A stretch of 51,723 nucleotides of DNA from MGOM01 sp035455265 (GCA_035455265.1 DATIFK010000175.1:1-51723); one strand, 5' to 3'. Counted from the first letter of the stretch, positions 8,117 through 16,114 are shown. The notes: generated from the sequence alone by a model not told the origin. A program made the numbers and translations.

Positions 8117-8593
8117 ATGCTCTTGGCCGAAGCGCTCCAATCCCTACCGTTCTTCTCAGGACTCGATCCTTCAGAGATCGAGCTCCTCAGCAGTCGATTC
8201 CAGATCGAGGAACAGCCTGCGGGCCACGTCTTCTTCCGCCAGGACGAACACGCCGACCGGCTCTACCTGGTCGTTTCCGGGAAGGTCGCCATTCGTTACA
8301 AACCGGAAGACGGCGACGAGCTTCCGGTGGCAGATATCGAGCGCGGCGGCGTCTTCGGCTGGTCGTCGGCCCTGGGCCGTAGAGTGTACACTTCGTCAGC
8401 CGTCAGCCTGGAGGAGAGCATCGTCCTCAGCATCCGGGGAGCTGTGCTGCGCCGGTTGTGCGAGACTCATCCGGAGACGGGGGTCGTCCTGCTCGAGCGG
8501 CTGGCTGAAGTCATCGCCGAACGGCTCCGCAACACTCACCACCAGGTGGTCGAGATGCTGCACCAGGGGGTACGTTCGCAGGGACGTAGCTGA
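8117..8593 (+). CDS. Cyclic-nucleotide-binding-domain protein without DNA-binding domain
   Basis: 158 residues, essentially one cNMP-binding (cupin-like) domain as in CRP/FNR. LPFFSGLDPSEIELLSSRF is the entry helix, then GHVFFRQDEHADRLYLVVSGKVAI and the GGVFGWSSAL phosphate-binding-like loop, which departs from the canonical RxA(S/T) cassette. A long helix follows and the protein ends with no helix-turn-helix. It may sense a ligand or only dimerise. The start at 8117 is chosen because homology begins there; an in-frame ATG at 8051 has AGGACGG next to it and cannot be excluded. A NifU-like gene follows after 13 bases, so the two likely act together. Confidence 0.75.
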   Translation: MLLAEALQSLPFFSGLDPSEIELLSSRFQIEEQPAGHVFFRQDEHADRLYLVVSGKVAIRYKPEDGDELPVADIERGGVFGWSSALGRRVYTSSAVSLEESIVLSIRGAVLRRLCETHPETGVVLLERLAEVIAERLRNTHHQVVEMLHQGVRSQGRS

Positions 8594-8606
8594 GGCGGGA
8601 GGGGCA

Positions 8607-8870
8607 ATGGCCGGCACAAACAATCACACTCATCAGATCGACGTGCCGCCGCGCGAGCGGATGCGTGCGTTGCTCGAACGTTTGTCGTCCTACATCGAAC
8701 AGTACCACGGCGGATGGGTCCGCCTGGTCGACTTCGACGGCAAGATCCTGAAGGTCCAGATGGGAGGCGCCTGCCAGGGCTGCCACCTTTCAGCGACCAC
8801 CCTGCAGGGTTGGGTGGCCGGCACCGTCCGGCAGTTCTTCCCCGAGTTGGAACGGATCGAGCTGGTCTGA
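8607..8870 (+). CDS. NifU-like C-terminal domain protein (Fe-S scaffold/carrier)
   Basis: An 87-residue protein whose body is the NifU C-terminal domain. GACQGCHLSATTLQGWV carries the CXXC pair (Cys56, Cys59) that binds an Fe-S cluster between subunits, and the end VRQFFPELERIELV is the usual closing strand. It would accept or transfer Fe-S clusters in the cytoplasm. The first ~20 residues (His/Thr-rich, then an Arg/Glu helix) are variable. It is 13 bases after the cNMP-domain gene. The nearby class V aminotransferase is a possible but unproven sulfur partner. A strong terminator follows. Confidence 0.85.
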   Translation: MAGTNNHTHQIDVPPRERMRALLERLSSYIEQYHGGWVRLVDFDGKILKVQMGGACQGCHLSATTLQGWVAGTVRQFFPELERIELV

Positions 8871-8882
8871 GGTCAAACCGCC

Positions 8883-8925
8883 AAACCCAAACCCGTTTTG
8901 GCTCCGCCAAAACGGGTTTGGGTTT
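8883..8925. terminator. Bidirectional terminator, 20-bp perfect stem
   Basis: A 20-bp perfect stem (8883-8902 with 8906-8925) closes on a 3-nt loop. The plus strand runs into GGTTTCTTC. It sits between the convergent NifU-like and metallo-hydrolase genes and ends 2 bases from the latter's stop. Confidence 0.85.
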
Positions 8926-8927
8926 CT

Positions 8928-9572
8928 TCAGGTAACTCCTTCGGCCCTCAAGATCACGACTGGAACCGGGCTGAGCTGGCGGAAGCGCTCGGCGTCGTCC
9001 GCCGTGCCGGCTACACCCGCTCCGTAGTGCATTGGAATGGCCAGGGCCGGCTTGATCTTGCCCGCGGCCCGAGCGGCCTCTTCGGCCGTCATGGTGTAGA
9101 CGCCGCTCACCGGCAGCAGGGCCACGTCGCAACGGATGGATGCCATCTCCGGGATCTCGTCGGTGTCGCCGGCGAAGTACAACCGCTCGCCCTGGAGCGT
9201 GACGATGAAGCCGATGTGGCCGGCCTGGCGGGGATGGAATTTCTTGTTGACGTTGTAGGCGGGAACCGCTTCGATCCGAACGTCGGCGACGTCGATGGAC
9301 TTGCCCGCCGTCAGGACGCGGACCGGCGCTTTGAGCTTGGCGGCCGCCGACGAGTTGGCCACGACGATGGTCTGCGAACCGCGCACGGCCTCGACATCGT
9401 CCGGCGAGCAGTGGTCGTAGTGATCATGGCTGATCAAGATGAGGTCCGCGGGCGGGCTGCCCGGAGGCAGGTGCAGGGGGTCGAGGTAGATCACGATCGG
9501 TTGATCGATGCGGAAGCTGTCATGGCCAAGCCAGTGCAGGTGCTTCAGCAAGGCGGGCTGGGCGCTCGACAT
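8928..9572 (-). CDS. MBL-fold metal-dependent hydrolase (UPF0173/UlaG-like)
   Basis: A 214-residue metallo-beta-lactamase-fold protein. SHDHYDHCSP (His49, His51, Asp53, His54) is the first metal motif, YFAGDTDEIPE carries the bridging Asp, and PMHYGAG the last His. Short length and the HWLGHDSFRI start match the UPF0173/UlaG-like group, which hydrolyses phosphoesters or lactones; the substrate here is unknown. It lies 51 bases downstream of the DNPH1-like gene on the same strand and may share its transcript. Confidence 0.85.
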   Translation of the reverse strand: MSSAQPALLKHLHWLGHDSFRIDQPIVIYLDPLHLPPGSPPADLILISHDHYDHCSPDDVEAVRGSQTIVVANSSAAAKLKAPVRVLTAGKSIDVADVRIEAVPAYNVNKKFHPRQAGHIGFIVTLQGERLYFAGDTDEIPEMASIRCDVALLPVSGVYTMTAEEAARAAGKIKPALAIPMHYGAGVAGTADDAERFRQLSPVPVVILRAEGVT

Positions 9573-9623
9573 GGTCCTCCTCCTCCGTTGCGGCCGGCGG
9601 GACCCGGGGCCGTCGACGGTCCG

Positions 9624-10046
9624 TCACGATCCGACGCCGGCCAGGAAGACATCGACGACCTCGAGGGCTTCGGGCAGGTCGCCGTAGTCGCGCACGACGA
9701 GCCCGGGGCTGTCGTTCCCGGTGATCATCTTGGACACCCGCTCGCCGCGGCGGAAGCAGCACAGCACCGGTTTGCCGAGGCCCAGGGCATAGGCAATCTC
9801 ATAACCGACGCCATGGGAGGGGGTGCTGACCTCGGCCAGCAGCGCGTCGCAAGCCTCGATCCAGCCAATGTCGCGGGCAAACACGTCGGCCGGCTCCACG
9901 ACCTTCTCCAGATCCATCACGGCTGGCTCCGCCAGATGGGCCGTGGGGACCTCATGGCCGAGCTCCGTCAGGTGGGAGACGATGTCGCGGTAGATCTGTT
10001 CGTCGCGGCGGCCGCCGGTCAGGGAGCAGGAGAAGTAGATGTTCAT
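9624..10046 (-). CDS. DNPH1-like nucleoside 2-deoxyribosyltransferase-fold N-glycosidase
   Basis: 140 residues. IYFSCSLTGGRRDEQ is the N-terminal phosphate/nucleobase loop and AEVSTPSHGVGYEIAYALGLGKPVLC closely follows the DNPH1 (Rcl) pattern AEVTQPSLGVGYELGRAVALGKPILC. The catalytic Glu would be about E83. Members hydrolyse 2'-deoxynucleoside 5'-monophosphates and can clean up modified nucleotides such as hydroxymethyl-dUMP. The start at 10046 fits the family; a TATCAT -10 is at 10064-10069 and heptamer cassette C lies directly upstream. Confidence 0.85.
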   Translation of the reverse strand: MNIYFSCSLTGGRRDEQIYRDIVSHLTELGHEVPTAHLAEPAVMDLEKVVEPADVFARDIGWIEACDALLAEVSTPSHGVGYEIAYALGLGKPVLCCFRRGERVSKMITGNDSPGLVVRDYGDLPEALEVVDVFLAGVGS

Positions 10047-10085
10047 ACGAGCTGGATTGGCAGATGATAGCACGGCTGGAGAGCA

Positions 10086-10120
10086 GTGGTCAGTGGCCGG
10101 TGGTCAGCGGACGGTAGGTC
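10086..10120. repeat. Heptamer array C (5 forward units)
   Basis: GTGGTCA, GTGGCCG, GTGGTCA, GCGGACG, GTAGGTC in exact 7-bp phase. No reverse block follows. It lies just upstream of the DNPH1-like gene; its complement puts CTGACC 18 bases from that gene's TATCAT. Confidence 0.75.
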
Positions 10121-10284
10121 CGGCCGCGTAGATGCTGGCCGCTCCCTTCAGGGACATCGATCGCTCTCGCCCAACGGCCCTGCGGACATGCAGCCGGCCG
10201 CAAGTCCTCTCCGGAATGCGACGCACGATCGCGCTTCGCATCCCGTAGGGGATCCCCGGCAGGGCCACTGGAAAGAGACGCCGC
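10121..10284. other. Gene-free spacer with GC-rich stems
   Basis: No reading frame here looks coding on either strand. It holds an imperfect stem around 10216-10246 (AATGCGA against TCGCATC) and a short GGGATCCCC palindrome. It separates array C from the cold-shock promoter. Confidence 0.5.
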
Positions 10285-10313
10285 TTGACGGCGAAAACCC
10301 ACCGTGATAGGAT
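10285..10313 (+). promoter_or_regulatory. Promoter of the cold-shock gene
   Basis: TTGACG at 10285-10290, 17-bp spacer, TAGGAT at 10308-10313. Predicted +1 is near 10320, giving a leader of about 112 nt. Confidence 0.75.
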
Positions 10314-10319
10314 GCCGGC

Positions 10320-10431
10320 CGTGCAGGACGCAGGATAGGCACGCAGCCGTCCAACCGCCCGGCTTACCCCAGGCGGTTTTGTGTTGTCGGGCCGCTGCGC
10401 CCTAGCCAGCCATAAGGAGGCAAGGAAAGTC
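10320..10431 (+). ncRNA. Structured 5' leader of the cold-shock gene with terminator-like hairpin
   Basis: The leader can form a GGACG/CGTCC stem and then CCGCC/GGCGG followed by TTTTGTGTTG at about 10357-10387, which looks like an intrinsic terminator upstream of the coding region. It could be an attenuator, a cold-responsive RNA switch, or end a short separate RNA. I do not recognise a known riboswitch family. Confidence 0.45.
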
Positions 10432-10641
10432 ATGTCCGATCGGTTCCGAGGCACGGTTAAGTGGTTCAATGCGGTCAAGGGGTACGGCTTCATCGGCCGC
10501 GAAGATGGCGAGGACGTCTTCGTCCACTACTCCGCTATCAAGATGGAGGGCTACCGCAAGCTCGAAGAAGGCCAGCAGGTGGAATTCAGCGTCGAGACGG
10601 GACCGAAGGGCCTCCAGGCGGCCGACGTCACTGTCGTCTAG
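10432..10641 (+). CDS. csp: Cold-shock protein (CspA family)
   Basis: A 69-residue single-stranded nucleic-acid-binding OB-fold protein. RNP1 is KGYGFI (residues 16-21) and RNP2 is VFVHY (29-33); WFN is also conserved. Length is canonical. It would act as an RNA chaperone. AAGGAGG at 10414-10420 sits 11 bases from the ATG. It is a single-gene unit: its own promoter and long leader precede it and a strong terminator follows, as is common for csp genes. Confidence 0.95.
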   Translation: MSDRFRGTVKWFNAVKGYGFIGREDGEDVFVHYSAIKMEGYRKLEEGQQVEFSVETGPKGLQAADVTVV

Positions 10642-10662
10642 CCCACTTCACGGCCCACTTTC

Positions 10663-10698
10663 AAGCGCCCCACCCTTCCACATCAGGGTGGGGCGCTT
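10663..10698 (+). terminator. Intrinsic terminator of the cold-shock gene
   Basis: AAGCGCCCCACCC pairs with GGGTGGGGCGCTT (13 bp, 10-nt loop), followed by GCCTTTT. Confidence 0.85.
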
Positions 10699-10800
10699 GC
10701 CTTTTGGGTCAACGTTCGACTTCGGTCAGTCCGCCCAGGTGCAACCCGTGGGCCGGTGCCCGCTATCCCCCGGCCCCTTCCTGTGCTAGCATTTCCGGCC

Positions 10801-11424
10801 ATGAGCCTCTCGCCCGACAGCACTCCGGTGCGCGCGCTGCAACTCGAGGTCACTCGCCTGCGCGACGAGAATCGGGCGGCGCGGGATCAGATCGCCCTGC
10901 TGCATTCGTCGATCCGCGCATTGAGCGCGCTGCAAGACCTGACGGTGCAGCTAACGCCGACCAGCGATCTGATGGCGCTGCTGGACCAAGTCCTGGCGAC
11001 GATCCTGGCGGTCGTCGGGGCCAGCGCCGGGTCGCTGCTGCTTGTGGACGAAGATACCGGTGAGTTGGTCTTCACCGTCGTCCACGGGCCGGCGCGCGAG
11101 CGCCTGGCGGGTTACCGCCTCCCCAAGGGGCAGGGAATCGCCGGCTGGGTGGCGACCAACCGAAAGCCGCAGGTCCTGCGCGATGCCCACGCCGACCCGC
11201 GGTTCTCCCCCCTGGTGGACGAGACGTTCGACTTTCAGACGCGGTCGCTGGCCGCCTGGCCGCTGCTCGACGGGAATCGCGTACTTGGGGTGGTCGAGGC
11301 GGTCAACAAGGCCTCCGACCGCGAGTTCAGCGAGCTCGACTACGACCTGTTGCGCGTCGTCGCCCAGCTGGCCGCGGCTGCCCTGGTGCGCGCCGAGACT
11401 CTCACGGGCGGCTCCGCCGCCTAG
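10801..11424 (+). CDS. GAF-domain protein
   Basis: 207 residues: a predicted coiled coil at about 8-40 (LQLEVTRLRDENRAARDQIALL), then one GAF domain (about 45-200) with ASAGSLLLVDEDTGELVF, GQGIAGWVATNRKPQVLRDA and VLGVVEAVNK. There is no kinase, cyclase or DNA-binding domain, so it should sense a small ligand or redox state and act by protein contact. The ATG follows TAGCAT by 8 bases with no Shine-Dalgarno, suggesting a leaderless or near-leaderless mRNA. It is convergent with pheT across a 345-bp inverted-repeat element. Confidence 0.85.
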   Translation: MSLSPDSTPVRALQLEVTRLRDENRAARDQIALLHSSIRALSALQDLTVQLTPTSDLMALLDQVLATILAVVGASAGSLLLVDEDTGELVFTVVHGPARERLAGYRLPKGQGIAGWVATNRKPQVLRDAHADPRFSPLVDETFDFQTRSLAAWPLLDGNRVLGVVEAVNKASDREFSELDYDLLRVVAQLAAAALVRAETLTGGSAA

Positions 11425-11448
11425 TTACCCTCTCCGTCTCTGTCCATT

Positions 11449-11793
11449 CTGGGGGCAGGGGGAGGGTGTGTGACTCCCCCCTCCCCCTTCGCCCCCAGAC
11501 CCCCGAACCCCTCCCCCCGTAAGCGGCGCGGAGGGCCGACTTTTCGCTGAGGGCCCGAAGGCGCCGCCGCGCAAGGGCGCGTGCCCATCGCAGTCGATCT
11601 TGTGTAAGCACGATGCGAGACGAAAGCTATTGGCGCCGACCTCGCGTCGACAGCGCGGATCGCCGCGGCACTAAGGCGGCGGTTGCCTACGTCGAACGCA
11701 AGTCCAACAACGACCGCCGCTTAGTAGGGGAGAGGGTTGGGGGGCTGGGGGCTAGGGGAGGGGAAACTCATTCCCCCTCCCCCTTGCCCCCAG
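11449..11793. repeat. MITE-like element with long imperfect terminal inverted repeats
   Basis: The left end (11449-11530) and right end (about 11716-11793) are imperfect reverse complements. Each contains a complete hairpin starting CTGGGGGC and ending GCCCCCAG (11449-11498 and 11745-11793), then a C-rich run (G-rich in the other arm) and TAAGCGGCG. The ~185-bp interior has smaller stems (for example ACTAAGGCGGCGGTT near 11670) and no convincing gene. No target-site duplication is evident. It fills the gap between the convergent GAF and pheT genes and may also stop transcription from both sides. Confidence 0.6.
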
Positions 11794-11800
11794 AGAAAAG

Positions 11801-14335
11801 TCAGCCTCGAAGCTTGGCTCCCAGCGCCTGCTCCAGATGGGCGACGATCTTGCGCCGGACCTCGGCCACCTCGTCATCCGTCAGCGTCCGGTCGGGCGCC
11901 TGATAGACCAGCGAATAGGCCAGGCTCTTCTTGCCCTCGCCGACCTGCCCGCCGCGGAAGACGTCGAACAGACGGACGCCCGACAGCAGCGGCCCCCCCG
12001 CCTGGCGCAGCTGAGCCTCCACCTCCCCGGCGGGCACTCGGTCATCGAGGATGAAGGCGAGATCCTCCAGGACGGGTGGAAACGCGGGCACCGGTGCCAC
12101 CGGCCGGCGTTCGGGCACCGACTCCAACACGGCTCGAAGGTCCAGCTCGGCGGCGGCGACGGGGGCTTCGCCCAAGTCGAAGCGCTCGCGCACATGCGGA
12201 TGAATCTCCCCCAGGACTCCCAGCCGACGATTTCCCGCCCACAGCTCAGCGCACTTGCCGGGATGGAAGGCCGGGTGCTCGGCCGGATTCACCCGCAACG
12301 CCGAAAGGTGCAGCGCCGCCAGCGCCTCGACCACCACGCCCTTCAGATCCAAGAAGTCAAGCCAGCTATCCTCGCCGTCGCGCGGCCAGGCGCGAGGGTT
12401 CCGCCGGCCGCTCAGAGCCACCACGACCTGAGACCGCTCCTCGGGCAACGTTTCGCCCTCCGCCTGCAGGTAGACAGGACCGATCTCGAACAGCGCGAGC
12501 CGTTCCCTCAGGCGGTGATTCGTCTCGATCACCTCGAGCACGGAGGTGAGAAGGCTGCGCCGCATCACCACGCGGTCGCTGGCGATGGGATTGGCCAGCC
12601 GCACGTAGGCTGATCCGGGCAGGACTTCGCCCGTACGGCCATCGTGTTCGGGCGTCGTCATCCGGTGGGTGATGACTTCCTGCAGCCCCACGCCGACCAG
12701 GGCGTCCCGCAGTTCCTCCTCCGACTCGAGGAGCGGATTCCCGCGCTGGGGTGGCAGAGTATCCGCCAGCAAGGTCTCTGGGATGCGGTCATAGCCGTAG
12801 ATGCGGGCGACCTCCTCGATCAGATCGGCGACGCCGATGACCCCCTGGCCGATATCGAGGCGATGCGGTGGAGTGCTCACGCGCAGACGTTCTCCGTCGC
12901 GCTCCACGCCGAACTCCAGCCGGCGCAGGATGTCGGCCATCTCGTCGAGGCTCAACCTCACCCCGAGGGCCCGTTCCACGTCATCGGCGCCGAGGGCAAC
13001 GATCGGATCGGCGGGCGGCCGCGGGTAGGCGTCGATCAACCCGGAAGCCACAACCCCGCCACCCAGGCGCTGCATCAGCGCCAGGCCGCGCCGGACGCCT
13101 TCCATCGCCAGCGCCGGATGGACGCCGCGCGAGAAACGGTAGGCTGCCTCCGAGGTCAGATGCTGGGCCGCCGTCGTCCGTCGAATGTTGATGAAGTCCC
13201 ATGCGGCGCCTTCGAGCAGGACGTTGCGTGTCTCCGGACGGACCTCGCTTTCGGCCCCACCCATCACACCGGCGATCGACAGCGCCCCGGCGTCGTCGCA
13301 CACCAGCACGGTGAACTCGTCGAGTTTCCGTTCGACGCCGTCGAGTGTCGTCAGGGTTTCACCCGGCCGGGCGGTGCGCGTGTGCAGCCGAGGCGGGCGT
13401 CCGCCAGCCCGCTGCAGCAGCACGTCGTAGTCGAAGGCGTGCAGCGGCTGGCCGACGTCGAGCATGATGTAGTTGGTGGCATCGACGATGTTGTTGACCG
13501 CCCGCACGCCGGCCAAGCGGAGGCGGCGCTGCAGCCAGTAGGGGCTCGGGGCGATGGTCACGCCCTCGAGTAGACCCAGGACGAAACGCGGGTTCAAGTC
13601 CGGCTGGCGGATGTCGATGCTGACCCGTCCATCAACGGACGGGCCCGTTCCGTCGGCACTCGAGGCGGGTCGGCGCAGCGGGCGGCCCGTGAGCGCCGCC
13701 ACCTCGCGCGCCACGCCCTCGATGGAGGCGTTGCGGGCCATGTTCGGGGTCAGGGTGATGTCGAACACGACGTCGCCCATGTACTCGGCCAGCGGCCGGC
13801 CGACCGGAGCGTCGTCATCGAGGAGGATCACGCCCTCGTGGTCGTCCGAGATCCCCAATTCCTTCTCGGAGCAGGCCATCGACGACGATTCCACGCCGCG
13901 AATCTTCGTCCGACGCAACGTCGTCACCTGGTAGCCGGGTTGATGCCCGTCGTAGATTCGGGCGCCCTCGCGAGCGTAGGCCACCTTGATCGGACGCTCC
14001 AGCCGGCCCCGTCCCTTATAGGGGAAGAGGTTGGGGGCGCCCGTCAGGACGGTCTGCTCCTGAACGCCGTCGTCCAACCGGCACAGCACCAGCCGATCGG
14101 CGTTGGGGTGCGGCATGACTTCCCAGACGGCCCCGACGACGATCTTGTCGGGATCCCACGCCAGCCCGCTGACTTTGCCGCGCGTCGTAGACCCTCCGCC
14201 GGCCTGCTCCACCGGCAGACCGATGAACTGGACGGCCTCCACTTCCAGGCCGGCCAGAGTCAGGCGATGCGCCAGCTCGGAAATGGAGCCATCGACCTCG
14301 ATGTAATCACGCAGCCAGGAAAGGGGCACTTTCAT
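11801..14335 (-). CDS. pheT: Phenylalanine--tRNA ligase beta subunit
   Basis: An 844-residue subunit of the alpha2-beta2 enzyme. The start MKVPLSWLRDYI is typical. A tRNA-binding (OB) domain spans about 40-165 (GAVWEVMPHPNADRLVLCRLDDG), a B3/4 editing domain about 215-400, B5 about 410-490, and the C-terminal FDX-ACB anticodon-binding domain about 750-844 (PVPAFPPVLEDLAFILDDRVPAGEV). Length is normal. The ATG is 24 bases after the coiled-coil gene, in the pheS leader transcript, so the T-box should control it. Confidence 0.97.
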   Translation of the reverse strand: MKVPLSWLRDYIEVDGSISELAHRLTLAGLEVEAVQFIGLPVEQAGGGSTTRGKVSGLAWDPDKIVVGAVWEVMPHPNADRLVLCRLDDGVQEQTVLTGAPNLFPYKGRGRLERPIKVAYAREGARIYDGHQPGYQVTTLRRTKIRGVESSSMACSEKELGISDDHEGVILLDDDAPVGRPLAEYMGDVVFDITLTPNMARNASIEGVAREVAALTGRPLRRPASSADGTGPSVDGRVSIDIRQPDLNPRFVLGLLEGVTIAPSPYWLQRRLRLAGVRAVNNIVDATNYIMLDVGQPLHAFDYDVLLQRAGGRPPRLHTRTARPGETLTTLDGVERKLDEFTVLVCDDAGALSIAGVMGGAESEVRPETRNVLLEGAAWDFINIRRTTAAQHLTSEAAYRFSRGVHPALAMEGVRRGLALMQRLGGGVVASGLIDAYPRPPADPIVALGADDVERALGVRLSLDEMADILRRLEFGVERDGERLRVSTPPHRLDIGQGVIGVADLIEEVARIYGYDRIPETLLADTLPPQRGNPLLESEEELRDALVGVGLQEVITHRMTTPEHDGRTGEVLPGSAYVRLANPIASDRVVMRRSLLTSVLEVIETNHRLRERLALFEIGPVYLQAEGETLPEERSQVVVALSGRRNPRAWPRDGEDSWLDFLDLKGVVVEALAALHLSALRVNPAEHPAFHPGKCAELWAGNRRLGVLGEIHPHVRERFDLGEAPVAAAELDLRAVLESVPERRPVAPVPAFPPVLEDLAFILDDRVPAGEVEAQLRQAGGPLLSGVRLFDVFRGGQVGEGKKSLAYSLVYQAPDRTLTDDEVAEVRRKIVAHLEQALGAKLRG

Positions 14336-14359
14336 GTCTCGTCCTCGCTTGGGCGCACG

Positions 14360-14731
14360 TCAGGGGGCCTTGTCGGTGGAGTCCGGCTTCTTCGAGCGCC
14401 AGGTCTGTGACGCCCGCTCGAGCTCGGCGTTGAGGGCCTTCAGCCCGCTGATGACGTCCTGGCGGACCTTCGACTCGACCTCCCCCGACCGGACGCGCTC
14501 GCCCAGATCCTTGAGTTCCTCTCGCAAGTGCTGCCCCGCCGGACTCACCGACAACTCGCGAGCCGCCCCCTTGAGAGCCGCGGCCGCGCTGCTCAAGCCT
14601 GCTTCGATTTCGCGCTCCAGCCGTCGGCGCTCGTCGCTGTCCCAGGCAGCCCGCAGAGCTTCCTCGAGATTTCTCCCCAGCCGGCGGAATTCCTCGCCCA
14701 GGTCTTCGTGCCGTTCGGGTGTCTCGTTCAT
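14360..14731 (-). CDS. Coiled-coil protein between pheS and pheT
   Basis: A 123-residue, strongly charged helical protein with no predicted membrane segment (EEFRRLGRNLEEALRAAW, REELKDLGERVRSGEV, QDVISGLKALNAELERA). The ATG at 14731 is chosen because GGAGG lies six bases before it; the ATG at 14737 directly abuts the GGAGG. I do not recognise a family with known function. Its place inside the phenylalanyl-tRNA synthetase operon puts it under the same T-box, so its level should rise when tRNA-Phe is uncharged. Confidence 0.75.
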   Translation of the reverse strand: MNETPERHEDLGEEFRRLGRNLEEALRAAWDSDERRRLEREIEAGLSSAAAALKGAARELSVSPAGQHLREELKDLGERVRSGEVESKVRQDVISGLKALNAELERASQTWRSKKPDSTDKAP

Positions 14732-14744
14732 GTCCATCCTCCTT

Positions 14745-15770
14745 TTAGAACTGCTCCAAGAACCTCAGATCGTTCCCCCAGAAGTAGCGGATGTCCTCGA
14801 TGCGGTTCTGGAGCATGCAGATGCGCTCCGGACCCATCCCGAAGGCATACCCGCTGAAGACCGTCGGATCGTATCCGCCATTGCTCAGCACCGTCGGGTG
14901 GACCATGCCGCATCCGAGAATCTCGAGCCAGCCGCTGCCCTTGCACACCGGACAGCCTTGTCCGCCGCACACGAAGCACTCGATATCCATCTCCGCCGAC
15001 GGTTCGGTGAAGGGGAAGTGTGCCGCGCGGAAGCGAGTCAATACTTCGGCTCCGAACACCCGTCGCGCGAAGGCCGTCAGCGTCCCCTTCAAGTCGCCGA
15101 AGGTGATGCGCCGGCCGACGGCCAGTCCCTCCACCTGATTGAACTGAACGTCCGAGCGCACGGTGACCTGCTCGTAGCGGTAGCACATCCCCGGCAGGAT
15201 GACGCGGATCGGCTCCGGCGCGCGCTCCCGCATGACGTGGATTTGCCCGGGAGAAGTGTGCGTGCGCAGCACCACGTCGGGCGTGGTGGTGTAGAAGGTG
15301 TCCCACTGATCCCGCGCCGGATGATGGGGCGGCATGTTGAGCAAGCCGAAGTTGTAGTCGTCGGTTTCGACCTCGCGCGAGCGGTAGATCTGGAAGCCCA
15401 TCTCGGCCCAGATGCGGGCGATCTGGCGCAAGGTCTGCGTTGCAGGGTGCAGGCGGCCGCGGCCCACCGGTCGACCGGGCAGAGTCACGTCGAGGCGATC
15501 GATGCGCAGCGACCGGTCGAGCGCTTCTTTGGCCATGTCGGCGCGGCGCGAATCGAAAGCCTGCTCGAGCGCGGCCTTGACGGCGTTGACCCGCTTCCCG
15601 ACGGCCGGGCGCTCATCCTTCGGCAACGCCCTTAACCCGTCCAGGATCTGGCCGAGCTCGGCCGAGCGGCCCAGATACGCGACCTTCCAGGCCTGAAGGC
15701 CGTCCTCGTCCGCAACAGTGTGCAAGGCCTCGAGGGCCCGGCGTTCCAGATCATCGAGACGTGGCAGCAT
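14745..15770 (-). CDS. pheS: Phenylalanine--tRNA ligase alpha subunit
   Basis: A 341-residue class II synthetase subunit. An N-terminal coiled coil (1-80) is followed by the catalytic core: GRLHPATQTLRQIARIWAEMGF (motif 1 region), VLRTHTSPGQIHVM, PGMCYRYEQVT (motif 2), and GYAFGMGPERICML (motif 3, with the invariant Arg). The insert CFVCGGQGCPVCKGSGW holds two CXXC pairs and may bind zinc. The start at 15770 has GGGGAG nine bases upstream; an in-frame ATG at 15779 directly abuts the GGGGAG and is less likely. The frame continues upstream into the terminator hairpin, which is not coding. Confidence 0.97.
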   Translation of the reverse strand: MLPRLDDLERRALEALHTVADEDGLQAWKVAYLGRSAELGQILDGLRALPKDERPAVGKRVNAVKAALEQAFDSRRADMAKEALDRSLRIDRLDVTLPGRPVGRGRLHPATQTLRQIARIWAEMGFQIYRSREVETDDYNFGLLNMPPHHPARDQWDTFYTTTPDVVLRTHTSPGQIHVMRERAPEPIRVILPGMCYRYEQVTVRSDVQFNQVEGLAVGRRITFGDLKGTLTAFARRVFGAEVLTRFRAAHFPFTEPSAEMDIECFVCGGQGCPVCKGSGWLEILGCGMVHPTVLSNGGYDPTVFSGYAFGMGPERICMLQNRIEDIRYFWGNDLRFLEQF

Positions 15771-15786
15771 GGCATCCATCTCCCCA

Positions 15787-16108
15787 AACAAAAAGCCCGC
15801 CCCCGTCAAGGGGCGGGCTTCACTCCCGCGGTACCACCCTTGTTGCCCCGGCCTCTCGGCCGGAGCGTCTCATCTCCGGCGGCGCCTCGGCCCTGGTGGG
15901 GGCTCTGGGCGACCGGGTCCCCTGCGATAACGGTGGGGTTCCGGCCCGGACTACTTTGCTGCGGCTCACGCCCCAGCGTTCACCCGGGCAGCTCAGGAGG
16001 GAACTTCAGCCGGCTTCCGCACGAGCCCGGGTCTCAGTCTTTGCCCGGGCCTCCCTGTCGAGATCCGCCGACCTACTTTCCTCCGTCGCAGCTACTCGTG
16101 CTCGACTG
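15787..16108 (-). ncRNA. T-box riboswitch leader of the pheST operon
   Basis: The invariant T-box AGGGTGGTACCGCGG is at 15826-15840. It competes with a terminator whose stem is 15794-15804 with 810-820 of the same kilobase (AGCCCGCCCC against GGGGCGGGCT), followed by TTTTTGTTT. Stem I starts near GGAGGAAAGTAGG (about 16070-16085). Its 3' side, GAAGTTCCCTCC at 15996-16007, places a TTC (Phe) specifier codon at 16001-16003 next to the basal CCTCC. Uncharged tRNA-Phe should read TTC and stabilise the antiterminator, turning on pheS, the coiled-coil gene and pheT. Confidence 0.93.
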
Positions 16109-16114
16109 GGAGAG

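Noticed and set aside
11613..11903. A 96-codon plus-strand frame inside the 345-bp inverted-repeat element
   Set aside because: It runs across the right inverted repeat into the end of pheT, has no ribosome binding site, and its composition is not protein-like.
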